Positions 12,254 to 24,006 of a stretch of 64,000 nucleotides of DNA are shown here, one piece after another. The translations under genes were made by a program, and so were the position numbers. Within the stretch, counting starts at the first letter, position 1; each line of letters begins with the position of its first letter. The DNA is from Hyparrhenia diplandra. Lineage: Eukaryota > Streptophyta > Magnoliopsida > Poales > Poaceae. The stretch is from positions 124,001 through 188,000 of the forward strand of contig JADLZK010010158.1 in assembly GCA_015847255.1 (NCBI GenBank). The letters are read 5' to 3'. The notes under the pieces were generated by a model that saw nothing but the letters and a program-made list of their open reading frames with translations, did no database searches and was not told the DNA's origin.

Positions 12254-15220
12254 ATGGAGCCGCAGCCGGACAGCCGTCGTCGGCGAGAGCAGACCACTGG
12301 TAAGCCGCCGCCTTCCTTTAAAATTTCCTTTTCTGCACGCATCTTTATTTACCTGTATATATATATATATATATAATAAGTAAGATCGGAGATGAGGGCC
12401 TGATACTGAAGGCAGTGGCTGACGACGGCCGGCCTGCTCTGGCTTCGATCAGATCAGATTGACAAAACCAGAGTCTGAATTATTTCGTAACTATGTTTGC
12501 TGTGCTGCAGATGGGTTGCCTGCTTCACGGGATAATAATAAGGTCTCACCCTCACCCTGTCAGCAACAAGCTGATTCTCAGGGAGTTGAGATACAGATAC
12601 CTAGGCTTCCAGAGGTACGCCATGGCATTTTGTTAATGATAGACTTAGTGCTACTTGTGAGTAAACCATGTGTCACGATGGCTCCCAAACCCTTGCGTGT
12701 TTCCAACTGTGCATAATTAAATTTTAAAAACAGCTAGTGCTTGCTCCAAAATAAGTACAATAATAAAATAATGCTGAAACCTTCTACAGATCGTTATGTC
12801 ATCTATAAAATCCTTAGAAGCTACTCCATCCATTCTGAATTACAATTGTCTCTTGCACTGTGGCTGACGAATTGATCGATACATACAATACAATTGTATG
12901 GACTTCCTGTTGTTTTAGCATCAACAGATGCTCCATTGGTAGTTTTATTTATACCCTCTCCATAACTCCATACGTGCATATGTTTGCTGTGTCGAATCTA
13001 CACTGATTTTGAAGATTTTGAAGCATGTATCGACCTCACTGTCCCTACATAGTAAAGAAGTATGAATAGATTTCGAAGTATCTAATCAGCTCTAGCTGCC
13101 ATTGAAAACTCATTGTGCAACAATGTGCATAGAACCTTCGTCAAGAGTAACAGTTTGCTTCGGTTCTTTTCCCCTCCATCTTGATTAACCTGTCTGTTTG
13201 GCCTATTGTCCTATCACTTTAGCGGTTAAGGTTTATATCATGTCTCTTGCGCAGTGGCTGACAAGTTGATCGATACAACACAATTGCATGGACTTCCTGT
13301 TGTTTTAATATCAAGAGATGCTTCATTTGTAGTTTCATTCCCTTTCCATAATACATGCATGTTTGTTGTGTCCAATCAACAGTGAATTTGAAGCATGTAT
13401 CGACCTCACTGTCCATACATACATGCATATTTCTTTAAAGTAAAGAAGTATGAATAATTTTCAAAGTATCTAATCAGCTCTAGGTGCATACTTTGTTTTT
13501 TAACGCAGCCATTGAAAACTCATTGTGCAACAATGTGCATAGTACCTCGTTTACGGTGTCATAGTTTTCTTCAGTTCTTTTCCCCTCCATCTAGATTAAC
13601 CGTTTGCCTTTATATTTCTAATGCTGAATTTTCTCTTCCATGCTTTTGTAACATGCCTGTAGGACATCTGGTGTTATATACATTCCCTAATGCCAATGCA
13701 ATCTGCTGCTCAAGCTGCCTGTGTATCTCAAGCTTTTCTACGTTCCTGGAGGTGCCATCCCAACCTCACTTTCAGTATCAGCACGCTGAGATCGAATAAG
13801 AAGAAACATATTGCCAGAGATTTCTGTAGCAAAGTTGACCGGATTCTGAAAAGGCACTCATGCATTGGTGTCAAGAAACTCAGCATCGAGATGTGTGGAG
13901 GTTACAATGGTTATCTCGATAGTTGGCTGCAGGTTGCTGTTAAATCAGGAATCGAAGAACTTTCACTTTTAACACCAATATTAGCAAAATACAGCTTCCC
14001 ATGCTCACTCTTATCTAATGGGAGTGGAGACTCAATCCGATACCTAAACTTTACTGGTTGCTCCTTCCGTCCCACGACTGAACTTGGTTGTTTAAGAAGC
14101 CTGACAAAACTGCATCTCTATCATGTCCGTTTTACTGGGGACGAGTTAGGGTGCCTTCTCTCCAATTCTTTTGCCTTGGAGGTGTTGAGAATCTGGTATT
14201 GTGATGAGATAGGTTGCTTGAAGCTCCCTTGCACGCTACAGCGCCTAAGGCACCTAGATGTTTTTGGTTGTTGCAAGCTGGAAATGATAGAAAGCAAAGC
14301 TCCAAATATTTTCAGCTTTGACTATGAAGGAAAGCGCATTCAACTTTCGCTCGGAGAAACATTGCAGATGAAGTTGCTATGTTTGGCCTTCCCTGGCGCA
14401 GTTCATTACGTTTGTGTTGAACTTCCGTCCAGCATGCCAAACCTTAAAGTTGCCACTATATATTCTTCAGGAGAGGTATACTAGTCTTGGCTTGACCAGC
14501 AATATTCATATTTTGATTCCATATATTTACAGCAGTCATATGCCTTGGAGTATAACTAGCCTGTTCATCTTTTTTGCAGATCAATACACCATTGCTGCAT
14601 AGCAAATATCTCCACCTCAATAGCCTTACTATTTTATTTTATGCCGAAACCTTTCCTCCGGCCTATGATTATCTCTCTCTTGTTTCCTTTTTTGATGGTT
14701 GTCCTTCCTTGGAAACTTTTGTCTTGGATGTAAGTTGCCGTTCATATTTGTAATGTAGCAGTAGGTAACACTGCAGAACCATGACTATAACTTTGTTGTT
14801 GTTTTTTTTCCTTTTTTCATCTTATATGATATATAGGTATTCCAGTATAAAATGGAACACGTCTCCATATTCGCAGATCCCTCAGAGCTGAGGAAGATGC
14901 AAGGACAGCAGCACCACATGTTGAAGACAGTTAAGATCCGAGGATTCACATCAGCAAAGAGTCTTGTTGAGCTAACATGCCATATTGTTGAGAGCATGAC
15001 ATCACTGGAATGCCTTACATTGGAGACCCAGCAGAGTTCTTGTAGGTGCTTCGAGCCAGCTTATGGGATTGACAAGTGCACCCCATTGCCCATTCATATT
15101 CTCAAGGAAGCTCAACGAGGGCTCTTGGCCATCAGGACCTACATTGAGCCTAAAGTTCCTGCTATGGTAAAGCTAAGTATTGTTGAGACTTGTCGACGAT
15201 GCCATGCTGTTGAACTTTAG
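12254..15220 (+). CDS. F-box/LRR protein, five exons, 498 aa (copy 1, intact)
   Basis: Exons are 12254-12299, 12511-12614, 13663-14475, 14580-14729 and 14837-15220. All have GT-AG ends and consistent phase, giving 1497 nt. The first 15 residues are basic. The F-box spans roughly residues 45-85 (RLPEDIWCYIHSLMPMQSAA, then CVSQAFLRSWRCHPNL). After it come leucine-rich repeats with segments such as LRSLTKLHLYHVRF and LRHLDVFGCCKL. The C-terminal exon (MEHVSIF... to CHAVEL) resembles the end of plant F-box/LRR proteins of the At1g61320-like group. Such proteins are expected to be substrate receptors of SCF ubiquitin ligases, binding SKP1 through the F-box; the target is unknown. An inverted copy lies at 46.0-49.3 kb and a truncated one at 53.5 kb. 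Confidence is high for the family. Confidence 0.87.
12355..12376. repeat. (TA)n microsatellite in F-box intron 1
   Basis: About ten TA dinucleotides in intron 1 of the first F-box gene. Confidence 0.8.
12850..13605. repeat. Tandem duplication of about 350 bp inside F-box intron 2
   Basis: Two diverged direct copies lie at about 12850-13188 and 13243-13605. Shared landmarks are gtctcttgc, gacttcctgttgtttta, aagcatgtatcgacctcac and tcattgtgcaacaatgtg, in the same order. The inverted F-box copy at 47.6-48.0 kb appears to hold only one unit, so the duplication probably followed the gene duplication. Confidence 0.75.
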
Positions 15221-15588
15221 ACTTGTCGACAGTTATGGAAAGTATCCATTGTGTAGTACTAGTACTTAAGCGCTTGTGCTGCAGTCCCTGTTTTACTAGG
15301 TTGTTACGAGTGTCTTTGGGTTCGGATGTGCTGCAACATCACGTTTCACGTATGGATGTCGTTTCAATTCAGCAGCTGCCGGAGATGTTATATGCCCAAA
15401 TCAAATGGTGATCATCAGCAGATAGGACGTATGGGAGCATCTCTAGCACTCTAGTTCTTTGCTCTCTGTAACATCTTTTGATAATGGACCCGTTAACATG
15501 TACATGGTCAAAGTATGTATATTGCACGTATTGCTGAAAGTGCGTCTAGAGTGTGTATGGTCCTCTTATGTTTGTCATTGATGACTTA
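15221..15588. other. 3' flank of F-box copy 1
   Basis: The first 110 bp or so match the 3' flank of the inverted copy (around 45.86-45.97 kb, other strand), for example tatccattgt and gcgcttgtgctgcagt. Beyond about 15335 the copies diverge. Confidence 0.5.
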
Positions 15589-18092
15589 CTCCCTTCGTCC
15601 TAAAATAAGTGTCGTTCTTGTTTTCTAAGTAGTCAAATATTTTTAACTTTGACTAAATATATAAGACAATATTATTATTTATAATGCATAATTAGTATTA
15701 TTAGATTAGATAGATCATTGAATCTAGAGTTAAATACAGCAGGGTCCTTGGACGTGTATGTCTATGTTACATAGGTCCATGAACTTAGAATATGCACTTT
15801 TGGACCCCTCAACTTGTTATCGATGACTACTCCCTTCGTCTCAGAATATTTTTAACTTTGACTAAATATATGATAAGATAACATTATTATTTATAATTAA
15901 TGCATAATTAGTATGTTATTAGATAGATCATTAAATCTAGAGTTAAATGCACCAGGGTCTTTGAACATGTAAGTCTATGTCACATAGGTCTATAAACATG
16001 GAAAATGCTTTTTGGACCCCTTAACTTGTTAAGAGGAACATCAAATTTGAAAAATACATTTTTAGACTCTCAGCTTGTTAAGAGGTACACCACACGCCCA
16101 TGCAAGCCACGTGCCAATTTGTTTGACGTGTGGAAGTTGTGGCCGCTGGACAACAAGTGCGCGTAGTCACCACCATCGCCGGTTAGGTGCATGGGCTCCG
16201 ATGTCAGCCTGGCCCCATTGTTGGCTTGTTGCAGGCCTTGGCACATACAGAGTACATGGTTGCCTATTAGCTGTGTTGAGATATGTACATGAGCTCGAGG
16301 CACGGCTGCACGGTATGCCTCCTATACATGCGCTTTTTGAGAATTCACAATCCTATATGGGATGGAAAGGTAGTGAAGGCCAGTTTAATGCATACCCAAA
16401 CCGTTTCACTCGATTGTGTTTGGTTGCCGGAAACTATTTGGTACATGATGATAGTCAGTGTGTTTAGTTGCCCGCTTGAACCGTTTTGGTGAATGAACTC
16501 ATACATGATCTTGTGTTTGGTTTGCCGCACGGCACAAGGTGCCATCACCTAGGTATGGTTTTGGTGAGGTTACCATCAATATTCTCACGAGAACGAAGAA
16601 GAGAACAGGGTGGCCTCTCACCATAGCCCCGCCTCCCTCCGTCGTTCCTGGCCGCCGGGCCTATTTTCCGTCGCCGGCTACACGCGTGAGAAGGAGGAGC
16701 CGACGAGATCTTTTTAGCCCTAGTCGGACGCTGCCTTCTTCTCCAGCCTCCCCCCCGGGGCCAGCGCTTCGTCTCCACCGCACGCGACAACTCGCAGCGG
16801 ACTTTGGATCTTCGTGGCCAAACTCCTCGCGGCTCCTCGCAGCGGACCCCGGATCCTCATGGCCGAACTCCTCACGGCGGACTCCATAGAGCGCGGGCTC
16901 CACTGTACAGATGTCGGCGTCGATTCAACAGCATCTGTCTCCACTGGGCAGCCTCTCGACGCCGCCCCTCTAGCACCGTGGCCATCCTCGCCGAACCCAT
17001 CCCCGACGACAACGTACAACAACTGCTCGTCCAGTCGTCCACCTCGCCTCCACGGCCTCCGTCGTTGTCGGACCGTCCAGCGCCTCCGTCGATTTGCTTT
17101 GGGGGAGGAGAGGGGGTAACCTTATCCTCGTGCCTGCATCAAGGAGGATAGCGCCGTCTTCTGTGTGCAGGGAACTGGTTCAAATGAACGAGACGATGCA
17201 GGAAAAGAGTGCGAGTCGGGCAAACAAAAACAACCGCTCCCTGCACCGCACCGTCCCGGATGGCCCTTTGCACTATCCGGTGCGGGCAACCAATCACCCC
17301 CTATATGTTTAGACGTACCCTATTATTTGTGTGGTGTTTATGCAAGAGAACAAAGCAAACAAGCAATTATTTGTCAGCGCACGCGCATGCACATGGGAAG
17401 AGGCAATATGGCTGTGCGTGCGTGCGTACTGACATAAGCTACTAGTTGGTTTCGGCGGCGCACGGAGGAGGCCGCCATGGGAGCTATATCCACTGAAGAC
17501 GTTTGGCTGGGCACCAGCATATGCATGTGTGCTTGAACGGCCGGCTAGCACGCAGCAGCTCCATGTCTCGTGGACACACTCTAGCCGCACGGGAGGATGC
17601 GCTGCAAGATTTTCAAGAGCACCGTGCCGTGGCGGCCTCGTGAGTCGTGAGCGAGTCTTCCGGAAGATATGATGGGCAGCCGCAGCAGGGTGCCAAACTG
17701 GGTGAAGTCCATGGGAAGCGAGCTGAGAGAGGTGAACGAACGGGGTGGATAATTTGAAGAGAAAAATAAAACTGACCACTCCAGCATGCCTCGTCAGCCA
17801 AAATTGCCACATGGCCTACAAGTTCATTTCAAAAGTGCATGGGCATGGGCATGGGGTGTAGTGTACCTCTTAATAGTTGAAGGGTCCAAAACTTCATTTC
17901 TATGTTTATCTATGTAACACATGCTTACAAGTTCGAGGGCCTCTAGTGCAATTAACTCTTGAAATATATTTGCATAATAAACTTATTTGGAGTTATAATT
18001 GTTGATATTATTTCTACAAATCTAGTCAATTTTATTTTAAAAAAATGACCGGCACGAGAACCATAACGACTTTTGTTTTGAGATGCAGGGAG
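15589..18092. mobile_element. TA-flanked element with long inverted ends, Stowaway/mariner-like, with GC-rich interior
   Basis: The left end ctcccttcgtcctaaaataa starts at 15589 after a TA. The right end (...gagatgcagggag) stops at 18092 before a TA, and its reverse complement starts ctccctgcatctcaaaac. Inside each end lies a second inverted pair: agagttaaatacagcagggtcc from about 15727, its tandem copy near 15940, and the complementary gagggcctctagtgcaatta near 17935. The left terminus is partly duplicated in tandem (about 15589-15820 and 15830-16060). The interior, about 16.5-17.8 kb, contains GC-rich gene-like DNA without a recognised product, including a 42-bp tandem repeat near 16790-16880. 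It may be two nested elements. Confidence 0.55.
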
Positions 18093-18513
18093 TATGTGAT
18101 TGCTCAAAAATTCATAAGGTGTTGGATACTCAATCAAAATCATAATCATGGTAATTCAACTTTGCACCTTGTGTTATACCATGACATTGATAGTATAACT
18201 GCGTATTTTTTATTTTCAATTAAATGAAAGAATGTATATATATACATCCGTACAAGGCATCGATAGGCCCAAAGAGAAAAAAAAAGGGAAAAGTCAAAAA
18301 ATGTCTCTTCAAAGAACTAAGCAGAAGGTCCTTCTCTGACTTGCCTTTTGCACAAGCAAGGCCAAACTCTCTTTTAAATCTCTCTTTCTAGGGGGCGGAT
18401 GTTGATCTGTCCATGATCAAAGATGATGTCATTTCTAGTCAACTAGATAGCCCAACAAGCAGTGATGAAGACCTCCCTAAAGATGGTACTCCCAAAATCA
18501 TGTCTATTCGTCG
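18093..18513. other. Unassigned intergenic DNA
   Basis: AT-rich, then a short coding-like stretch around 18410-18515 that matches nothing I recognise. It abuts the hydrolase 3' copy. Confidence 0.35.
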
Positions 18514-19010
18514 CTGAAAGAATAGCCCGGGGATCAGGCGGACACGTCACAGGTATGCGAAGCACTGCTCACTCTGCTTGTCAGGATTGCACAGAAGGAG
18601 GCATGAGATGGCCATGAAAGACGAATGAGAGTAGCTTTTGGTGTTGGCCTCTGAGATAGTAGTGAGATATTGTATATCCTCCTGTAATGGTAGATTGGCA
18701 GTTGCCGGCTGTACAGAGTTGTGCTGCTCAAAGTGCTTCGGTACGTGTTTTTGTTTGGTTGACAGAAGCTTGTGAATAATGATCTTTTGCATATCATGTG
18801 AAGTGAAGTTCAGCGGTGTGTGGAGAAGGTTAAATCGCTGGTTCCTGGCATGTGGCAGAAGGGTGTTTCCTTGGATCAGACATTCTCCAATAGCATGCAA
18901 AGCACTTGTATTCCTATCTCCTACTACCCGATAGACAGGAACAGGACAGGTGAATTTGTGTATTGCTGAAAGTTATCGATGACTAATACCTGTGTCCCAA
19001 AATAAGTTTA
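18514..19010 (+). pseudogene. Duplicated 3' end of the alpha/beta-hydrolase gene (copy 2)
   Basis: From gaaagaatagcccggggatc onward this matches the last 110 nt of the hydrolase coding region and its 3' UTR and flank (11463-11990), with scattered substitutions and small gaps. The homologous last codons (atgaaagacgaatga) are present, but small deletions break the reading frame, and no upstream exons exist. It lacks the poly(A) micro-insertion of the parent copy. Confidence 0.8.
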
Positions 19011-19441
19011 ATTAAATGTTAATTCTATCTTTTATATATTTATAGAAACTGGGACAAGTTTAATCAAATGCTGATACTATTTTGAAACTAGGATCACGCT
19101 CACAGCGGGAAAAAACGATCAATTCATGAACATTGGGCAGCTCAAACTTAGAAAGCAGAATATCTGTCAGGCCTTCTACCACTAGGTTTTCAAAATGACA
19201 CACACCACTGTCATACGCTTACAATGCAGAATATCTGTCACAAGGAAAATGCCCATAACATCATACCAATAACCAACAGTTTTGCACGAGTTTGACAAAA
19301 TCAATGACAGAAATTGTTGCATGACAACTCATCTCCCTACCAGAAAATAAACGCAAGCTCAAGCTCAATAGATTTTATTGCTGCATGACAAATCTTATCC
19401 CTACCATCAGGAAATAAATTAGAGCAAATTTCAGTCTAATA

Positions 19442-19522
19442 CTCCCTCCATTCCAAATTATAGGTCACTTTGGAATGCAATGCATGCATTCCAAAGTGAC
19501 TTATAATTTGGGATGGAGGGAG
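19442..19522. mobile_element. Stowaway MITE, 81-bp near-perfect hairpin
   Basis: Starts ctccctccattccaaattat and ends with its inverted complement, with TA on both sides (19440-19441 and 19523-19524). The whole element is one long palindrome. The matching site in the right arm (near 37786) has a single TA and no insert. Confidence 0.9.
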
Positions 19523-19992
19523 TACAAGTTAGGAATGGAGATGTTTATTTGACTGCATAATCAGTGCTATCTGCTACCAGTAATCAGAATGAAAGCATTC
19601 AGTGCTGCAATTGGAGAAATATTTAGGCAGCAGTTTTCAAGCAACTTGTTAGGTTCAGAGAAATTGATACTCATTGGTAGAAATAAGCAACAGTTAGTTT
19701 TGCAGAGATGATTGGGATGCACCAAAATCCTCAGCCACAGCCCAACAACGCCCCCAAATGGGACCAAAAAAAAAAAAAAAAGCGAATCAAGTGCAGAATT
19801 AAGACTTCTCCAACCACAGGAGGAAACCTGTCATATTTGGCTGCACAAACAATATTCTCTAATTTCAGGCTTTATTGCGACTATCCTCCAATCAATCAAC
19901 AGATTGAGCGATTATTTTGCACAAACTAGAATCAGAATTCCTGAAGAATATTTGCAGAAGTAAGAGAGAAGTTCGGTGACACGCAGGGTATA

Positions 19993-20750
19993 TCAATCGA
20001 GATCAAACTGAACTGGCAGGTCGTCGTACACCTTGAGGACGCGAGCCAGAAGGTCGTTGCAGCGGGAAGCGATCCACGCGCCTCCTCCCCCTCGATCCCG
20101 CGGTCCAGCGCCGCGTTGGCGATCCTCTTCAGGTGGTTAGCGAGGCCCACCGGGCGTGTCCCATCATCCCGGGCACGTCCTTGCCCAGGCGGCGGATCGC
20201 CGCAGCAGTGTCGCGGAGGCGGTGGAGGAGCCGGGCGGGGTCGGCGGGGACGGCGACGAGGCCGGGGAGGATCTCCCCGGTGATCCTCTCGAGCAGCAGC
20301 CCGAGGTCGATGGCGGAGGCGAAGGTGTCGACGTTGTCGACGACCCATCCGTCGGCGGGGACGTCCTGGTGGCAGGCGACGCCCTCCTCCGCGTCCACCC
20401 CGACCAAGTCCGCGTCGGCGTCGAGGATGCGGAGGTCCGGGGCCTGCTTCCAGGGGCCCTTGGTGAGGCCCTCGCCCTCGCCCTCGCCCCTCGCCCTCGC
20501 CCTTGGAGTCGGAGTCGGAGTCGGAGGTGGACTCGAGCAGGTACGCGAGGTGGTCGGGGAACGCCTGGACCCCGGCCTGCGGGTTGCGCTTGCGCAGCAC
20601 GCGCTTCTCCCTGAGCGCACACAGCATGGCGCGGGCCTCGCTGATGGAGGGCGCGCTCACGAGGACGAGGCGGTGAGGTCCCCAGCGGATGGTGGAAAGG
20701 GTCTCGACGTCGGAGAGGCAAGCCACCCTAAGGACGGGGAGAGCCGCCAT
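19993..20750 (-). pseudogene. Frameshifted copy of the 254-aa unknown-function gene (left arm)
   Basis: The start codon (complement of cat, 20748-20750), a TATA-like word near 20861-20866 and the stop at 19993-19995 match the right-arm gene, but the frame is broken three times. There is one extra G in the GAGGGC repeat near 20490, one missing base near 20151-20157 (restoring the frame briefly), and one missing G near 20081-20090. There is also one fewer GACTCC unit. The first 80 or so residues (MAALPVLRVACLSDVETLST onward) remain readable. It is a recent pseudogene, unless the shifts are assembly errors. Confidence 0.8.
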
Positions 20751-21156
20751 TGTTGGGTACGGGAGGAGGAGGACGAGGACGAGCGAGAGAGAGCGGGAGG
20801 GCCAAATGGAAAGGCGGTTCACGGCCGGGTGTGGGTGGAGACGCTCCGCCACCCGTACGTTTTATAGCCGGGGAGGGAGATGAGCGGAGCGGAGCGGCCG
20901 GCCGGGTAACCGCCTCGCCGGGGGAGAGGAGCGGAGCGGGGAAGGAAGCAGGGGAATTTTTCAATTTCGCCTCCGAGATTTCCAAATGGGCCGTGCCGTG
21001 CCAGCCTTCCAAATGGGCCGAGCCTGCTGGGCTGGCACGGCCCGGGTGCCAAAAAGTCCGCCCCAGCCTGCGTCTATGCCCGTGCCTAGCCGGCCCGTAC
21101 ACATGGCGTGTCCCTCGGCGTCGGTGGAGCGGTTGGTTCCTCAACGGTAGCGACCT

Positions 21157-22100
21157 GCGGGGCGTGTTAGCTGCCGACCAGGGCGGCTCACCTAGTGGCC
21201 CGGCCCGGCTCGCCCGCCGACGCCCCTGTTCTTCTCGTGCTTCTTCTTCTTCCTCGCGGCCCCCCGCCGCCCGCCTCCGCCTCCGCCTCCGCCTCCGCCG
21301 CCGCCTCCCTCCCTCTCTCCCTCCCCTCCTTCCCTCCGCCATGGCCAAGCTCCAACGCCCGCCTTTTCGCCTCCCGGCCTCCAACGCCGCCGCCATGGGA
21401 CGAGCTCCACGCCCCCGCCGCCTACCCGTAGCCAGCCCGGATGAGGCCGGCCCGGCGCCGCCGAGCTCACCACGGCCGAACCGCCTCCCGCCACCGTGCC
21501 GACGGGCGGCGGCAGCCCGGCCGGGATCATTCCTATACGGGAAGGGATGGAGGGGAGGGAGGTCCGGCCAACCCCTAGGGCGGCCGCGGCGCGAGCGGCG
21601 GCAGCCCTAAAGTGAAAGCGGCGGCGGTCGGGCGAGCTTGTGCGAGGAAGATGATGATGCGTTGGACGATGACGACACGACGACCTCGCCGATGATTTGC
21701 GCTCGCCTTTGCGGGCCGGGGCGGGCCGTGGGCGGCCACCAGGGGTGGTCGGCCGCGGCCTCCGGCGCCGACCGGTCACCGCTAGCATTGGCCGACCTAA
21801 GCTGGAATGAAAATCATCATTTACATTCTAAAGGTGAAATTAACATAGAAATCACCTTCTTCAATACTCTCAATATCCAAAACATCAAAAGTTCAACAAA
21901 AAAAAAGAAGGGCCATGACTGATGAGATACTACTCATTCAATGGTGTAGTCCACCATATAACACGTGGACGTGAAAAAGCATTTTAGAAGGCAAACAATG
22001 CATACTGATCTACTAATACACATGAATTTGTTGATGCCTAACAAAATGTCTCCTCCTCTACCATGGGGCTCATTCCAAAGCCACAAGGAATTTGTGCCGC
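21157..22100. other. GC-rich low-complexity segment, then AT-rich spacer
   Basis: About 21200-21800 is dominated by CCGCCT- and CTTCTT-type simple repeats, which create long open frames on both strands with biased Arg/Pro/Gly/Ala composition. No conserved domain is evident. The sequence to 22100 is AT-rich without features. Confidence 0.4.
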
Positions 22101-22339
22101 CATGAAAAAAAAAAGTGAAGTCTATGAGAATTGCTTTTTTACCTATTTATTACAAAAGAGCAATGTACTCTAGTCTCTAGTTGTTGCTCTCTTAAAGTGT
22201 CGGAAAGAGATCTGGATATTTTGCCAAGTCGTCGAGACCTTTGTTGTTCCAAAATAGTCCTTTTTATTTTGAATCCTTTGCAAATTTCTTGACAGAGTTC
22301 ACCTTGCATGTACATGGAGAAACTCATAGTGTTATATAT

Positions 22340-22590
22340 GAGGACTGTAAAGCAAATACTTAGGTACCTCAGTGGTCTTCAGTAAAGAAGGTTCATACTG
22401 ATAAACAAAAGGTTGATGCCCTCACCAAGGCATTACCACCAGGAAAGATGGTTGTTATGAGGCATTTGTTGGGGGTTCGATACCTCAGTGGTCTTCAGGA
22501 TTAGGGAGAAATTGTTGGTGTAATCCTGAAGTCATGTGCAAGCTGACCTGGAGCGTGTTGGTCAAAGCTCGGTGAAGGACATTTGAATTC
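22340..22590 (+). mobile_element. Decayed Ty1/copia retrotransposon 3' end
   Basis: Near 22390-22503 a frame reads KVDALTKALPPGKMVVM, then RHLLGV, before a stop. This resembles the C-terminus of copia polyproteins (after RNase H, the DxLTKxLP motif). It is followed by a purine-rich stretch and tgttggtgtaatcc, which could be the start of a 3' LTR. No matching 5' part was seen. Confidence 0.6.
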
Positions 22591-22611
22591 AGACGGAAGG
22601 CGGGAACGGTT

Positions 22612-22850
22612 GCTGGCATGGCGACCGCACACTGGGTGCAACCAAGCAACCAAGACGAGAAACCTTCACGGTCTTACCTTCAAGAAATGGGATCCCGAGC
22701 TAAGCTAGCATCGGCAAACCCACCGGGTGGTGTGAGGGTTGCAACGAAGCAACCAAGACAAGAAACTTGCACGGTCTTACCTTGGAGAAATGGGATCCTG
22801 AGCTAGCATCGGCGAACCCACTGGGTGGTGAGAGGGTAAGGAAGCCGTCG
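22612..22850. repeat. Tandem duplication of about 110 bp
   Basis: Two diverged units share gcaaccaag, ggtcttacctt, gaaatgggatcc and catcggc(a/g)aaccca in order. It directly follows the copia remnant and may be part of its LTR. Confidence 0.6.
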
Positions 22851-22869
22851 ATGCCAGGCGCGGTGAGGT

Positions 22870-23446
22870 TCGGGTCATGAAGATTTACATTATTTTTAGA
22901 AATCACCCCCTAAAAACTAGCTAGAGTACTAAATTTATCTTGTTTCAACAATTAGAGGGTGTGAGATACTCAGTTTTTTTACTTTACAGTTGAAAACTTC
23001 ACTAGCATATGCAAGCTCGAAAAGCTGTGCTTTTTAGCACAAAAAGTCTTACAAGACGCTTTTCAGCGCTATAGTGCTTTTTCAGTGCACCTAAGCACAA
23101 CCTAAATGTTGTGCGTTTTAATGTCCTCTAGAGTTATTGTTGTATACTCTCTCTCCAATTGACACGACACCAAATCTAACAACTTCCGTAGTTCTATAAC
23201 TCTTGATATGTAGGGCAAGACTGAAATCTAACTTTCATGCCTTTGACTATCAACAACTTCAAATATTTTGTTTGAGAACACTAAAATAACATATATAGAT
23301 AAGTTAAGTCTTGAAAAGTAATTTTAGGTTTTTGTCTATTTTTTTATTAATAAAATTATAATAAAAACATAATTATGGATAGTTATGATTTGGAGAAAAT
23401 GTCGTTTTTGTCCAAAATGTGAAGAGTGATAGAATCGGAAGGAAGA
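22870..23446. other. AT-rich intergenic DNA
   Basis: No gene or element recognised. Confidence 0.35.
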
Positions 23447-23462
23447 CTGCATGGGTGTGTTT

Positions 23463-24006
23463 TTTTTAGGGGAAATAGCATTTCCATTAATCAGACAACG
23501 CTGAATCTTCAGCAATTACAAACTCCACTTGTGCCGGAATGGGAACCAACATGGTCTCCGCATCCAAGTCACACACACTACCCATCTTAGCCAGCTCATG
23601 AGCTACTTTATTACAAGAACGGGGACAAAATTTCACACCCCAGAAAATAAAATTCCAAACTAAAAGATTTCTCAACTCCTCCACGAGATTACAGACATCA
23701 CTCAAAGCGAATTCATTGGAATAAACGGCTTCCACAACCGACATGGCATCAGTTTCAATAATGATATGGCCGACCCCGCAGAAATGGCGGCCTGCGTACC
23801 TTGGATACAGGCGATAATCTCCCCATGCATGGCGTGCAGCAGCGCCGGCGCCCTTCCCCGATGGACACTTATTGCATCGCCCGAGGAGTCTCGCATAATA
23901 CATCCCCAACCGCCATTGCCCGTAGCAGTTTCAAAAGCAGCATCACAATTCACCTTAATTTGGTCGCCCCTCGGTTTCTCCCATCGCTGGGTTCGCCGTG
24001 GACCAG
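23463..24006 (-). mobile_element. 5'-truncated LINE carrying an RNase H-like domain
   Basis: A 16-bp target duplication ctgcatgggtgtgttt lies at 23447-23462 and 24007-24022, with a T-tract after the left copy, so the tail is on the minus strand. The minus strand reads MNCDAAF, GNGGWGCIMRDSSGD and, in a second frame, IIIETDAMSVVEAVY and SCNKVAHELAKMG. These are hallmarks of the RNase H-like domain at the end of plant LINE ORF2 (RVT_3 type), with a D-x-A start, an E-T/S-D motif and a late A-H-x-L-A. One frameshift near 23760 separates the two halves. The element is a dead-on-arrival insertion of about 544 bp. Confidence 0.82.

Larger units (their letters stand above)
19118..21156 (-). repeat. 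Left arm of an inverted segmental duplication
   Basis: The reverse complement of this block aligns throughout with 36139-38104. One boundary is at catgaacattgggcagctc (19118) against gagctgcccaatgttcatg (ending near 38104). The other is at the word aggtcgctaccgttg. Differences are mostly single bases, poly(A) length and one 81-bp MITE present only here. The arms are separated by about 15 kb. Confidence 0.88.

Noticed and set aside
16539..17150. A protein gene in the GC-rich interior of the 15.6-18.1 kb element
   Set aside because: No motif, no splice-consistent continuation, and a 42-bp tandem repeat runs through the frames.
20133..20867. Long plus-strand open frames opposite the left-arm pseudogene
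   Set aside because: They are antisense shadows of a GC-rich coding region and recur in the right arm. No independent codon bias or homology.
20728..21788. Large Arg/Gly/Pro-rich frames on both strands
   Set aside because: Composition of CCGCCT and GGCGGC simple repeats explains them; no conserved domain.
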